Source of the DNA: Mariniflexile fucanivorans
Lineage (GTDB): Bacteria; Bacteroidota; Bacteroidia; Flavobacteriales; Flavobacteriaceae
Assembly: GCF_004341235.1 (NCBI RefSeq)
Contig: NZ_SLUP01000002.1
Coordinates: forward strand, 709,037-773,036
DNA length: 64,000 bases
Direction of reading: 5' to 3'
The notes under the pieces were generated by a model that did no database searches, was not told where the DNA came from, and saw nothing but the letters and a program-made list of their open reading frames with translations. Of the stretch, positions 18,188 to 27,436 are shown piece after piece (positions within the stretch are counted from its first letter, which is position 1; every line of letters begins with the position of its first letter). A program made the translations under genes and the position numbers.

Positions 18188-18952
18188 TTGAACAAAACCG
18201 ACCTAAAAGACTTTCTGGATAGCAAAGTTGAACAATACAACAACCCGAAGTTTATTGAAAGCGATCCTATTCAAATTCCGCATCAATTTTCTCTAAAAGA
18301 AGATATTGAAACCTCAGGGTTCTTAACGGCTACCATAGCTTGGGGAAATAGAAAAAGCATTATTAATAACGCTAAACGGTTGATGGAATTGCTTGATAAT
18401 TCCCCATATGATTTTATAATGAATCATGATGAAGGCGATTTAGAAAAACTTCAACCATTTGTACATAGAACTTTTAATGGTGATGATACCATTCAGTTTA
18501 TAAAAAGTTTAAAACACATTTATGTAGCGCATAACGGTTTAGAATCTGTGTTTGCCAAACATGCTGAAAACATCTCACTTCAAACTTCCATTTCAAAATT
18601 TAAAACTACTTTTTTTGAGATAGAACATTTAAATAGAACCCAAAAACATGTGAGTGACCCACTAAAAAATTCGGCTGCCAAACGGATTAATATGTTTTTA
18701 CGTTGGATGATTAGAAACGATAAAACTGGGGTGGATTTTGGTATTTGGAAAAGCCTCTCTCCTGCTCAACTATCGTGTCCGCTAGATGTACATTCTGGTA
18801 ATGTTGCTAGAAAATTAGGCCTTCTAAAAAGAAAACAAAATGATGGAAAAGCGTTAATGGAATTAGATATTGCTTTAAGAAATTTTGACCAAAACGACCC
18901 TGTGAAATATGATTTTGCCTTATTTGGTTTAGGTGTATTTGAAGGCTTTTAA
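18188..18952 (+). CDS. TIGR02757 family protein
   Basis: A 254-residue cytoplasmic protein of the TIGR02757 family, found mainly in Bacteroidota and related to helix-hairpin-helix DNA glycosylases only loosely. I place the start at TTG 18188 (MNKTDLKDFLDSKVEQYNNP), because family members begin this way and because a -7 element overlaps the alternative TTG at 18167. Conserved stretches are FLTATIAWGNRKSIINNA (about 45-62) and KRINMFLRWMIRNDKTGVDF. CPLDVHSGNVARKLGLL follows. Function unknown. Confidence 0.85.
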   Translation: MNKTDLKDFLDSKVEQYNNPKFIESDPIQIPHQFSLKEDIETSGFLTATIAWGNRKSIINNAKRLMELLDNSPYDFIMNHDEGDLEKLQPFVHRTFNGDDTIQFIKSLKHIYVAHNGLESVFAKHAENISLQTSISKFKTTFFEIEHLNRTQKHVSDPLKNSAAKRINMFLRWMIRNDKTGVDFGIWKSLSPAQLSCPLDVHSGNVARKLGLLKRKQNDGKALMELDIALRNFDQNDPVKYDFALFGLGVFEGF

Positions 18953-19078
18953 AATAATTATTATCTGTATCTTTAACCCAATTCTTATTAAATTCAGAAA
19001 TGAAACATCCATAACTAAATCTTAAGACCCAATAAAAAAGATGATATGAATAAACCATTTCAACAATAATATAAACAC

Positions 19079-20566
19079 ATGAAAAAAATCCATATACTTC
19101 TATTTACACTTTCATTTGCAGTAGTTATCGCCCAAAAAAGAAGCATCCCCATAGACACCGTTGTAGTTTCTACAAGTACCGCTATTGTAAAAAATATAAC
19201 ATTTACTTACACAGCTTCCACCGGCACACAGCCTGTTTGGAACGATAAAAACGAGCCTATTGCAACACTTTATTACACCTATTATGAGCGTAGCAATATT
19301 AAAGATAAAGCTAACAGACCTATTGTTTTCTCATTTAATGGTGGACCTGGTTCTGCATCTGTTTGGATGCACATTGGATATACAGGTCCGAAAATACTAA
19401 ATATTGATGAAGAAGGCTATCCTATTCAGCCTTATGGCGTTAAAAACAACCCAAATTCCATATTAGATATTGCTGATATTGTTTACGTTAACCCTGTAAA
19501 TACTGGCTACTCCAGAATGATTGAAGACAAAGAAGGCAAACTACCTGAGAGAGACCTCTTTTTTGGAATAAATGCCGATATAAAATACTTAGCCGAATGG
19601 ATGACAACATTTGTTTCTAGAAAAAACCGTTGGGAATCTCCTAAATATATCATCGGTGAAAGTTATGGAGGCACACGCGTCATGGGGTTAGCTAACGAAC
19701 TGCAGAATAATCAATGGATGTACCTTAATGGTGTTATTTTAGTATCTCCGGCAGATTATAAACTTTACAATACCAGTCAACCTATATATTCTTCATTAAA
19801 TTTACCGTATTACACAGCAACCGCTTGGTATCATAAAGCATTAGCTACCGAATTACAAAATAAAGATTTGTTAGACCTTTTACCCGAAGCTGAAAATTTT
19901 GCCATTAATTCATTGATGCCTGCCATTGCTAAAGGTGGTTTTATTTCTGAAAATGAAAAAAATGAAATTGCTAAAAAGGTAGCTTACTATTCTGGTTTGT
20001 CTGAAACAGCTGTTTTACAAAACAATTTAGAGGTCCCTGCAGATTTTTTTTGGAAAGATTTATTGCGTGACGAAACTGGAAAAACAATTGGCAGATTAGA
20101 TTCCAGATATTTAGGCATTGATAAAAGAGATACTGGTGATAGTCCTGATTACAGCCCGGAGCTAACTACCTGGAACCACGCCTTCACTCCTGCCATAAAT
20201 TATTACATAAGAGAACACCTAGGTTTTAAAACGGACACAAAATATAATATGTTTGGTGATGTACACCCTTGGGATAGACAAAATGATAATACCAGAGATA
20301 ATTTAAGACAAGCTATGGCAAAAAACCCATATTTGAAAGTCTTAATTCAATCGGGATATTATGATGGTGCAACCACTTATTTTGGTGCTAAATATACCAT
20401 GTGGCAAATAGACCCAAGTGGAAAAATGAAAGACCGTTTTACCTTTAAAGGCTACAAAAGTGGGCACATGATGTACATACGCAGTGAAGATTTAAAGTCT
20501 TCTTGTGATGATTTACGTGACTTTATAATCAATTCATTATCAAAAGGAAAATCGGCTAAATACTAA
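19079..20566 (+). CDS. Serine carboxypeptidase, peptidase family S10
   Basis: A 495-residue exported peptidase. The signal peptide runs to about residue 18 (LLFTLSFAVVIAQ). The oxyanion/substrate motif FSFNGGPGSASVWMHIGYTG is near residue 90, the nucleophile is in IIGESYGGTRVMG (about 200), and the C-terminal Asp/His pair is likely in SGYYDGATTYFG and YKSGHMMYIR. Family S10 removes C-terminal residues at acid pH. It would act in the periplasm or outside the cell. It stands alone; the long hairpin repeat follows it. Confidence 0.92.
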   Translation: MKKIHILLFTLSFAVVIAQKRSIPIDTVVVSTSTAIVKNITFTYTASTGTQPVWNDKNEPIATLYYTYYERSNIKDKANRPIVFSFNGGPGSASVWMHIGYTGPKILNIDEEGYPIQPYGVKNNPNSILDIADIVYVNPVNTGYSRMIEDKEGKLPERDLFFGINADIKYLAEWMTTFVSRKNRWESPKYIIGESYGGTRVMGLANELQNNQWMYLNGVILVSPADYKLYNTSQPIYSSLNLPYYTATAWYHKALATELQNKDLLDLLPEAENFAINSLMPAIAKGGFISENEKNEIAKKVAYYSGLSETAVLQNNLEVPADFFWKDLLRDETGKTIGRLDSRYLGIDKRDTGDSPDYSPELTTWNHAFTPAINYYIREHLGFKTDTKYNMFGDVHPWDRQNDNTRDNLRQAMAKNPYLKVLIQSGYYDGATTYFGAKYTMWQIDPSGKMKDRFTFKGYKSGHMMYIRSEDLKSSCDDLRDFIINSLSKGKSAKY

Positions 20567-20607
20567 TTTTTTCATCACTGAAAGCAGAATAGTTAACTCC
20601 ATAAAAA

Positions 20608-20744
20608 AACGAGGCTGTCCTAAAAGTGTATTCTATTTACTTTGTCAGGTTGAGCTTGTCGAAACCGATATTGATTATCAGTAAATTAAAATATTTCGAC
20701 AGGCTCAATATGACACATAATTACACTTTTCAAGCAGCCTCGTT
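20608..20744. repeat. Long hairpin repeat, copy 2 (reversed)
   Basis: A 137-base element with 23-base imperfect terminal inverted repeats (20 of 23 match) beginning AACGAGGCTG. The inner part is the reverse complement of the 11082-11210 copy, including GACAGGCTCAATATGACA. Like copy 1 it lies between convergent genes (S10 peptidase and M61 peptidase) and can act as a terminator both ways. Confidence 0.85.
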
Positions 20745-20774
20745 CATAGTAATTCGTAATTCACAAATATTACA

Positions 20775-22667
20775 TTAACCTTTTAACCAAGCTTCACGCA
20801 TGCTTTTTTGTTCAGCCGTTGCATCCGCTTTTTCTACAATATTTTCACCCGTTGTGTAAGTTGGAGTGGTTTTAGTTTTTATTATTACCTCTTTACCATC
20901 TCTTATCAATTTTACCTCAACGTCTTCGCCTGTTTTCCACATAAATACGCTTTGTAATACTTGATTTGCGTTTTGTATTGAAAGATCTGTACCATTAATA
21001 GTTTTTATAATATCGTTTGGTTGTGCGCCACTATCGGCCCAAAAACTATTTTGCAACACGGCATCGGTGAAAAATATGCTACTGGTTTGCGGATCACCGC
21101 TAACAATAGGCACGCCATCCATTAAAATATAGTTGGTTTCCACTTGGCCTTCTCCTATTTCCAACCCTACTTTATTTAAAAACTCGTTGTAGTTAATGGG
21201 AATATCGCCTACTACATGTGTAGTTAAAAACTCGTGAACCGATGGATAGGTCATGCTTGAAATTTCATCAATCAATTTATCATCTTCAAACGGTTTATTT
21301 TTCCCGTATTTATTTGATAGTTCTTTCATTAAAGATAGAATACCTCTATTACCACTACTTTCTTCACGCATAATAATATCAATGCACATACCTATTAAAG
21401 CACCTTTTTGGTACACATTTAAGTATTGGCTTTTGTAAGGTTCTTTCAATACATTCTCACTCATAATGGTAAAACTCATAGCATCATCTAAACGCTTAGA
21501 TCCTTGAATTTTTTGCATCATATTGTTTAAAAATTCCTTTTCATCTACCAAACCCTGGTTTACTTGAAATAAGTTAGCAAAATACTCGGTTACGCCTTCG
21601 TACATCCACAAATGTTTTGAGAAGGTTGGGTTGTTATAATCGAAATAATGCACATCTTCAGAATGCACGCTTAATGGTGTTACAATATGAAAAAATTCAT
21701 GCGATACCACATCAACCATACTTTCAGCAAGTTCTTCTTCATCCATAGATTCTGGTAAAACCACTACGGTAGATGTATGATGTTCTAAAGCTCCCATCCC
21801 TTTTGGAGATTCTTCTTTTTCTTCAGATAAATACAAATAAATATCGTAACGAGGTGTAGAATTTATATCGCCCAAAAATGCTTTTTGAGCTTGCATCATC
21901 TTAAAAATCGTCTCTTTTAAAGACGCTGCGGTATGTATTTTGTTAGGCGAATATACACTTAACACAATTTTAATATCACCAACTTGAAATTCTTCAACGC
22001 TTAAATCACCGTACATCATAGGGTTATCGGTAATATCAAAATATCTAGTTGCAAGATAACTGGTTGTTACACTAGTACCATCTTCACTGGTTTTTGAACC
22101 TGTGTTTTGTAAAGCTGAAGTACGAATAAAATCGGCAGGAGCCGTTACATCTAACTTGTATCGGTTGTTTTTTAACGAATCGAAATATCCAATAAAACCA
22201 TGTAAATTAAGTACATAATTATTTGGTTCAATATTAGTACCTGCTGGTGAAAATGGTTCTTCTTTTCCTATACCGCCTTCTTCTTCAATATCAAAAGTAT
22301 CATTTACCAAATAGGTGATTTTATCTAATTCTTTGGCATTTTTAATAGTCCATGTATTGGTATCGGTTTTGGTAACCGGCATTACGTTTCCTTTATAATC
22401 GATGGCTTTAAAATCATCAATATATTTTCCAAAATCACTTACCGAGTAGGTTCCCGGAATTACTTTAGGTATATGATATACAACCGTTTCTTCAGTAAAA
22501 CGGCCCGGATTGATAACAACAGGTGCTTTATCGTTTACTACTTGCATTAAATTTATTGATGTCTCAATGGGCAAACTTGTTGCTAAATCGTTTACAGACG
22601 TTTTTGTACCACTACAACTGGCTAACATGATACCCGCAAATACAGCGGCTAAAGTTTTTGTATTCAT
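20775..22667 (-). CDS. M61 family metallopeptidase with PDZ domain
   Basis: A 630-residue lipoprotein beginning at the ATG with complement at 22665-22667 (MNTKTLAAVFAGIMLASCSG, lipobox Cys18); the longer upstream frame is not a plausible signal. An N-terminal beta-rich domain (about 20-190) precedes the zinc site HEFFH (near residue 315) and the third ligand in YEGVTEYFANL. A PDZ domain lies near the C-terminus (about 510-600). M61 enzymes are glycyl aminopeptidase-like; this would act in the periplasm. It is divergent from the glycosyltransferase gene. Confidence 0.9.
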   Translation of the reverse strand: MNTKTLAAVFAGIMLASCSGTKTSVNDLATSLPIETSINLMQVVNDKAPVVINPGRFTEETVVYHIPKVIPGTYSVSDFGKYIDDFKAIDYKGNVMPVTKTDTNTWTIKNAKELDKITYLVNDTFDIEEEGGIGKEEPFSPAGTNIEPNNYVLNLHGFIGYFDSLKNNRYKLDVTAPADFIRTSALQNTGSKTSEDGTSVTTSYLATRYFDITDNPMMYGDLSVEEFQVGDIKIVLSVYSPNKIHTAASLKETIFKMMQAQKAFLGDINSTPRYDIYLYLSEEKEESPKGMGALEHHTSTVVVLPESMDEEELAESMVDVVSHEFFHIVTPLSVHSEDVHYFDYNNPTFSKHLWMYEGVTEYFANLFQVNQGLVDEKEFLNNMMQKIQGSKRLDDAMSFTIMSENVLKEPYKSQYLNVYQKGALIGMCIDIIMREESSGNRGILSLMKELSNKYGKNKPFEDDKLIDEISSMTYPSVHEFLTTHVVGDIPINYNEFLNKVGLEIGEGQVETNYILMDGVPIVSGDPQTSSIFFTDAVLQNSFWADSGAQPNDIIKTINGTDLSIQNANQVLQSVFMWKTGEDVEVKLIRDGKEVIIKTKTTPTYTTGENIVEKADATAEQKSMREAWLKG

Positions 22668-22739
22668 TAATACCTTTTTTTGAGTTTCTTTAATTGGCGT
22701 CCAAATTACTATTATGTTACGCATTCGCATCTTAAGGTT

Positions 22740-22768
22740 TTGTTAAAAAGCTTAATTATGTATATTCG
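22740..22768 (+). promoter_or_regulatory. Promoter of the glycosyltransferase gene (leaderless start)
   Basis: TTG at 22740-22742, an 18-base spacer, and TATATTCG at 22761-22768, one base off TAnnTTTG. It ends only four bases before the ATG at 22773, so the message would begin at or next to the start codon. Confidence 0.5.
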
Positions 22769-22772
22769 CTGC

Positions 22773-23780
22773 ATGCAAAAACCATTGATAAGCATTTTAA
22801 CCCCCTTTAAAAATACCGAAGCGTATTTAGCAGACTGTATTCATTCTATTTTGAATCAGACTTTTACAAGTTGGGAACTAATAATTATTGATGATGGTTC
22901 TACCGATGAAAGCTATAAAATAGTGAACGCTTTCGCGGAACATGAGCCTCGAATAAAATTGTTTAAAAATTCAGGTAGCGGTATTATAGATGCGTTACAA
23001 CTTGCTTTTAGCCATAGCAAAGGCGACTATATTACCCGAATGGATAGTGATGATATTATGATGCCTAACAAGTTAGAAGTTTTGTTGAATAATTTAATCA
23101 CCTTTGGTAAAAAACATGTGGCTGTTGGTTTGGTGGAATATTTTAGTGAAACGGGCGTGGGTGAAGGCTATAAAAGTTATGAAACGTGGCTTAATAACTT
23201 AACCAAAACAGGAACGAATTATTCTGAAATTTATAAAGAATGCGTGATTCCATCTCCATGTTGGATGATTCACCGAACCGATTTTATGGCTTGTGATGCT
23301 TTTAACCCAAATTTATATCCTGAAGATTACGATTTAACCTTCCGCTTTTACAAACACCAATTTAAATGCATTCCTTGTGATGTGGTTTTGCACCAATGGC
23401 GCGATTATAGCACGCGAACTTCAAGAACGCACATTCATTATGCACAAAACCATTTTACAGAATTAAAACTTCGTCATTTTTTAGAAATTGATTACAATAA
23501 AGAAAAAACAATAACCATTTGGGGTGCAGGTACAAAAGGCAAATTAATGGCAAGCATTTTAATTGAAAAAAATATTCCTTTTGAATGGATTTGCGATAAC
23601 CCAAAAAAAATAGGGAAAGATATTTATGGCAAGGAATTAAAAGATTTTAAGGCACTTTCAAAATTAAAAAACACCCAAAGCATTATTACAGTAGCCAACA
23701 AAACAGCTCAAAAAGAAATTAGAGTCTACTTGAAAAAAATAAACAAGCAGTCGTTTACAGATTATATATTCTTTTGTTAA
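22773..23780 (+). CDS. Family 2 glycosyltransferase with a C-terminal Rossmann-like domain
   Basis: A 335-residue GT-A glycosyltransferase. The start is set at 22773 (MQKPLISILTPFKN) because the fold begins at PLISILTPFKN; another ATG is five codons upstream. IIDDGSTDES and ITRMDSDDIMMPNKLE carry the nucleotide-sugar and metal-binding Asp residues (DSDD in place of the usual DxD). YPEDYDLTFR fits the acceptor side. Residues about 245-335 add a separate part with WGAGTKGKLMA, a nucleotide-binding-like glycine motif. The sugar is unknown. No other polysaccharide genes are adjacent. Confidence 0.87.
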   Translation: MQKPLISILTPFKNTEAYLADCIHSILNQTFTSWELIIIDDGSTDESYKIVNAFAEHEPRIKLFKNSGSGIIDALQLAFSHSKGDYITRMDSDDIMMPNKLEVLLNNLITFGKKHVAVGLVEYFSETGVGEGYKSYETWLNNLTKTGTNYSEIYKECVIPSPCWMIHRTDFMACDAFNPNLYPEDYDLTFRFYKHQFKCIPCDVVLHQWRDYSTRTSRTHIHYAQNHFTELKLRHFLEIDYNKEKTITIWGAGTKGKLMASILIEKNIPFEWICDNPKKIGKDIYGKELKDFKALSKLKNTQSIITVANKTAQKEIRVYLKKINKQSFTDYIFFC

Positions 23781-23815
23781 TTTAGCATGTTCATTGCCAT
23801 CACAAAGTTAACACT

Positions 23816-23866
23816 GCAAATTCGCATATTTTAAAATATTTATAATGCAATAATTTGCGAATTTGC
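23816..23866. repeat. Two-level hairpin in the intergenic region
   Basis: Perfect 11-bp arms GCAAATTCGCA (23816-23826) and its complement (23856-23866) enclose a 14-bp palindrome ATATTTTAAAATAT. It lies between the glycosyltransferase gene and the BatA-domain operon. It may be a terminator without a T-tract or an interspersed repeat. Confidence 0.55.
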
Positions 23867-23890
23867 GGTTAATTTTCATAATTCATTTTT

Positions 23891-23898
23891 TATATTTG
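23891..23898 (+). promoter_or_regulatory. -7 promoter element of the BatA-domain operon
   Basis: TATATTTG fully matches TAnnTTTG and lies 16 bases before the ATG at 23915. No TTG is at the expected spacing. Confidence 0.5.
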
Positions 23899-23914
23899 AA
23901 TAATCTAACAAGAA

Positions 23915-25840
23915 ATGCAGTTTAAAAACCCCGAACTTCTTTACGCTTTATTTTTACTGCTCATCCCTATTATTGTTCACTTATTTCAGTTACGTAAATT
24001 TCAAAAAGAAGCGTTTACCAATGTTGCTTTTTTAAAAGAAGCTACCATTCAAACCCGAAAAAGTTCACAAATAAAAAAATGGTTGATACTTTGCACCAGA
24101 CTATTGTTGCTGGCTGCCATAATTCTGGCTTTTGCACAACCATTTACTACCAATTCAAACACATTTAATTCAAAAAAAGAAACGGTTATTTATTTAGATA
24201 ATTCGTTTAGCATGCAAGCAAAAGGCAACCAAGGCGAATTATTAAAACGTGCGGTGCAAGATCTTATTAGCAATGTGCCCGAAGATGAAAATATAAGTTT
24301 AATTACCAACGACGCCGTTTTTAAGAACACCACCATAAAAGCCATTAAAAACGATTTACTACAATTAGATTATTCATCAAGTTCCATAACTTCAGAAGCG
24401 GCTTTATTGAAAAGCAATACTTTTTTCAGCAAACAAAAAAACACGTTAAAAAATCTCGTGTTTATTTCAGATTTTCAACAAGATAAATCAGGGTTCAGTC
24501 CACAAACAGATTCACTTACTTATGTACATTTGGTTCAATTAAAACCTGTGAATAGTAATAATATCGCTATCGATTCCGCTTATATTTCTGAAACAACGCC
24601 TACTTCCATTGAATTAAAAGTACGTTTAACAAACAGCGGGAAACCAATAGAAAACTTACCTGTTTCTTTGTTTAATGATACCGAACTTATAGCAAAAACA
24701 TCGGTTGCCATAAAAGACCAAGTTGAAACCATATTATCACTTCCTATAAATGATGTTATAAATGGCAAAATAACGATTGATGATGTGAATTTACAGTTTG
24801 ATAACAGCTTGTTTTTCAACATTAATAAAACTTCAAAAATAAATGTGCTGTCTATTAATGCAGAAGACGATTCCTTTTTAAAACGTATTTACACCGAAGA
24901 TGAATTTAATTTCACTTCAACACCCGAAAATCAATTAAACTATACGCTTTTAGACCAACAACATGTTATAATTTTAAATGAATTAAACAATATTCCAAAT
25001 GCCCTTGCAAGTGCATTAAAAGCGTTTACAAACCAAGGTGGTTCGCTTATTATTATTCCTTCAACAGATATCAATCTAGAATCTTACAACCAATTATTAA
25101 ATGCTTTTGGAAGTAATTTTGGCACTATTATTAAAACCGAAAAACGCATCACTTCCATTAATTATTCGCATCCTTTGTATAATTCGGGGGTGTTTGAAAA
25201 GCAAGTTGATAATTTTCAATATCCAACAATTGCCAGTTTTTATAATATAATTTCTAAAAATGCCTCTGCTATTTTAAAATTTGAAGATGGTAAACCGTTT
25301 TTAAATCAGATTAAAAACACATACATATTCACTTCGTCCTTAAATTTAGATAATTCTAGTTTTAAAAATTCGCCATTGATTGTGCCAACGCTTTATAACA
25401 TGGGGAAATTCAGCTTTAAAAACCCGGCGCTTTATTATACCATTGGAAAAGAAAACACCTTTGATGTTGACATTTCATTACAGCAAGACGACATCCTTTC
25501 TTTAGTAAATGGTGATGAAAATAGCATCCCAAAACAACAGTACTTTAATAATAAAGTGGTTATTAACACCTCTGAAACGCCTTCCATAGCAGCTATTTAT
25601 GCTATCAAAGATAAAAACGAAACTATTAAAAACGTAAGTTATAATTATAACAGAGATGAAAGTTCGTTAGTTTACGTGCCCCTTTCAGCTTCAAAAAATA
25701 TTACCGTTAACGATTCCATTACCGAAATTTTCGATACCATAAAAAGTGATGCAAAAATTAACGCCTTGTGGAAATGGTTTGTTATTTTTGCACTAGCGTT
25801 ATTGATTATTGAAATGCTCATATTAAAATACTTTAAATGA
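23915..25840 (+). CDS. BatA-domain membrane protein
   Basis: A 641-residue protein. It starts with the BatA N-terminal double-membrane domain (TIGR02226): LLYALFLLLIPIIVHLFQLR and LLLLAAIILAFAQPFT. A von Willebrand-like region follows (VIYLDNSFSMQAKGNQG, with the DxSxS-like metal site), then a long periplasmic beta-rich part, and a last helix at the C-terminus (WFVIFALALLIIEMLILKYF). It heads a four-gene operon and overlaps the next gene by four bases. Such proteins are widespread in Bacteroidota; the role is unknown. Confidence 0.85.
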   Translation: MQFKNPELLYALFLLLIPIIVHLFQLRKFQKEAFTNVAFLKEATIQTRKSSQIKKWLILCTRLLLLAAIILAFAQPFTTNSNTFNSKKETVIYLDNSFSMQAKGNQGELLKRAVQDLISNVPEDENISLITNDAVFKNTTIKAIKNDLLQLDYSSSSITSEAALLKSNTFFSKQKNTLKNLVFISDFQQDKSGFSPQTDSLTYVHLVQLKPVNSNNIAIDSAYISETTPTSIELKVRLTNSGKPIENLPVSLFNDTELIAKTSVAIKDQVETILSLPINDVINGKITIDDVNLQFDNSLFFNINKTSKINVLSINAEDDSFLKRIYTEDEFNFTSTPENQLNYTLLDQQHVIILNELNNIPNALASALKAFTNQGGSLIIIPSTDINLESYNQLLNAFGSNFGTIIKTEKRITSINYSHPLYNSGVFEKQVDNFQYPTIASFYNIISKNASAILKFEDGKPFLNQIKNTYIFTSSLNLDNSSFKNSPLIVPTLYNMGKFSFKNPALYYTIGKENTFDVDISLQQDDILSLVNGDENSIPKQQYFNNKVVINTSETPSIAAIYAIKDKNETIKNVSYNYNRDESSLVYVPLSASKNITVNDSITEIFDTIKSDAKINALWKWFVIFALALLIIEMLILKYFK

Positions 25841-27093
25841 ACATACTTATAAAATCTGCCACCATTATTGATACTAAAAGCGAGTTTCACAATACAACTC
25901 AAGATATTTTAGTCGAAAATGGTGTGATTACCCAAGTTGCCAACTCCATAAAAAACCCTAAAAAATACCAAGAAATTACTTTTGAAAACCTTCATATTTC
26001 ACAAGGTTGGTTTGATAGTAGCGTGTGTTTTGGTGAACCGGGTTTTGAGGAACGCGATACTATTGCAAACGGATTAAAAACAGCTGCAGCATCTGGCTTT
26101 ACAACCGTTGCTATGAATGCGCATACTAACCCGGTGATAGATTGTAATGCTGACATTACGTTTGTTAACTCAAAAGCTTCAAACAATGCCGTAACACTTT
26201 TGCCCGTTGGTGCTTTAACCGAAGGCAGTAAAGGCGATCATTTAGCAGAACTTTATGACATGAATACTGCTGGAGCTGTCGCTTTTTATGATTATAAAAA
26301 ACCAATAGGCAACCCAAACCTTATGAAAATTGCGCTGCAATATGCGAGTAATTTTGGTGGTTTGGTGTGTTCCTTTCCGCAGGAAAATAAAATTGCAGGA
26401 AACGGCGTTGCTAACGAACATATTACGAGTACCCGATTGGGTCTAAAAGGGATTCCTGCTTTAGCTGAAGAAATGCAGGTAGCACGCGATTTATTTTTAT
26501 TAGAATATACGGGTGGGAAATTGCATATTCCAACTATTTCTACGGCAAAATCGGTGGAATTAATTCGTGAGGCAAAAATGAAAAAGTTAGATGTAACATG
26601 TAGCGTTGCCATTCATAACTTATACTTTACCGATGCTGTTTTAACCGACTTCAATACCCATTATAAAGTATTACCGCCGTTACGAATACAAACAGATGTA
26701 GATGCTTTAATAGAAGGCGTAAAAGACGGCACGATTGATATGGTTACCAGTGACCATAACCCCATGGATATTGAACACAAAAAAATAGAATTTGATTATG
26801 CCGCTTACGGAAGCATTGGTTTAGAAAGTGCATTTGGTGCGTTGCAAACTATTTTCACCACAAAAAAAACCATCGATATTTTAACGAAAGGAAAAACCAG
26901 ATTTGGCTTAGAATCAACGCCTATAAATATTGGTAACAAACTGAATATCACACTTTTTAATCCAGATACTAAATATACATTTTCGGCAAAACACATTATT
27001 TCCAAATCTAAAAACACCATTTTTGAACATGAAACTTTAAAAGGAACCGTGTATGGCATTATCGCAAACAATAAAGTTTCTTTAAATTCTTAA
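25837..27093 (+). CDS. Dihydroorotase-like amidohydrolase, probably non-catalytic
   Basis: A 418-residue protein of the class I dihydroorotase family (overall order and GlkGIPALAEEMQVARDLF region are conserved). The metal site is degraded. The usual HxH of DxHVHLREPG is DSSVCFGEPG (residues 60-69, H to S62 and C64). The later His of the HED motif is replaced in VCSFPQENK, the HxST His is replaced in HIPTISTAKS, and the PHH motif reads AIHNL; only DH of SDHNP remains. It probably does not catalyse dihydroorotate formation. It overlaps the BatA-domain gene by ATGA. A true pyrC should lie elsewhere. Confidence 0.85.
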   Translation: MNILIKSATIIDTKSEFHNTTQDILVENGVITQVANSIKNPKKYQEITFENLHISQGWFDSSVCFGEPGFEERDTIANGLKTAAASGFTTVAMNAHTNPVIDCNADITFVNSKASNNAVTLLPVGALTEGSKGDHLAELYDMNTAGAVAFYDYKKPIGNPNLMKIALQYASNFGGLVCSFPQENKIAGNGVANEHITSTRLGLKGIPALAEEMQVARDLFLLEYTGGKLHIPTISTAKSVELIREAKMKKLDVTCSVAIHNLYFTDAVLTDFNTHYKVLPPLRIQTDVDALIEGVKDGTIDMVTSDHNPMDIEHKKIEFDYAAYGSIGLESAFGALQTIFTTKKTIDILTKGKTRFGLESTPINIGNKLNITLFNPDTKYTFSAKHIISKSKNTIFEHETLKGTVYGIIANNKVSLNS

Positions 27094-27095
27094 AC

Positions 27096-27434
27096 ATGAC
27101 AGAACAGGATATTGAAAGAGGAAGAAACAACGCCATTATTAGTTACATAACAATTATTGGTGTTATCATCGCTTATTATTTGAATAACGTAGAAGATACC
27201 CACAGTGAATTTGCCAGTTTTCACATTAGGCAATCGCTTGGGTTATGGCTTACTTTTTTTGCTCTTGGGTATATGGTTGGTATTTTTGATAGTTGGTTAA
27301 TTACCTCTTCATTTTACCTGTTTTTTGCTGTTCTTTTTATTTTCGGATTTACAAATGCATTAACCAAAAAAACACAACCCGTACCACTAGTTGGTGAACT
27401 ATACCAAAATATATTTTCAAACTTAGGAAAATAA
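27096..27434 (+). CDS. Small membrane protein (DUF4870-like)
   Basis: A 112-residue protein with three hydrophobic segments (about 12-32, 48-68, 72-92) and the motif ASFHIRQSLGLWLTFFALGY, which resembles the 'FH.rQ' motif of DUF4870-type membrane proteins. It lies two bases after the dihydroorotase-like gene and two bases before the esterase gene, inside the four-gene operon. Function unknown. Confidence 0.75.
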   Translation: MTEQDIERGRNNAIISYITIIGVIIAYYLNNVEDTHSEFASFHIRQSLGLWLTFFALGYMVGIFDSWLITSSFYLFFAVLFIFGFTNALTKKTQPVPLVGELYQNIFSNLGK

Positions 27435-27436
27435 CT

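Noticed and set aside
22668..22730. Upstream extension of the M61 peptidase with 21 residues
   Set aside because: The later ATG gives a proper lipoprotein signal peptide, and the extension does not.
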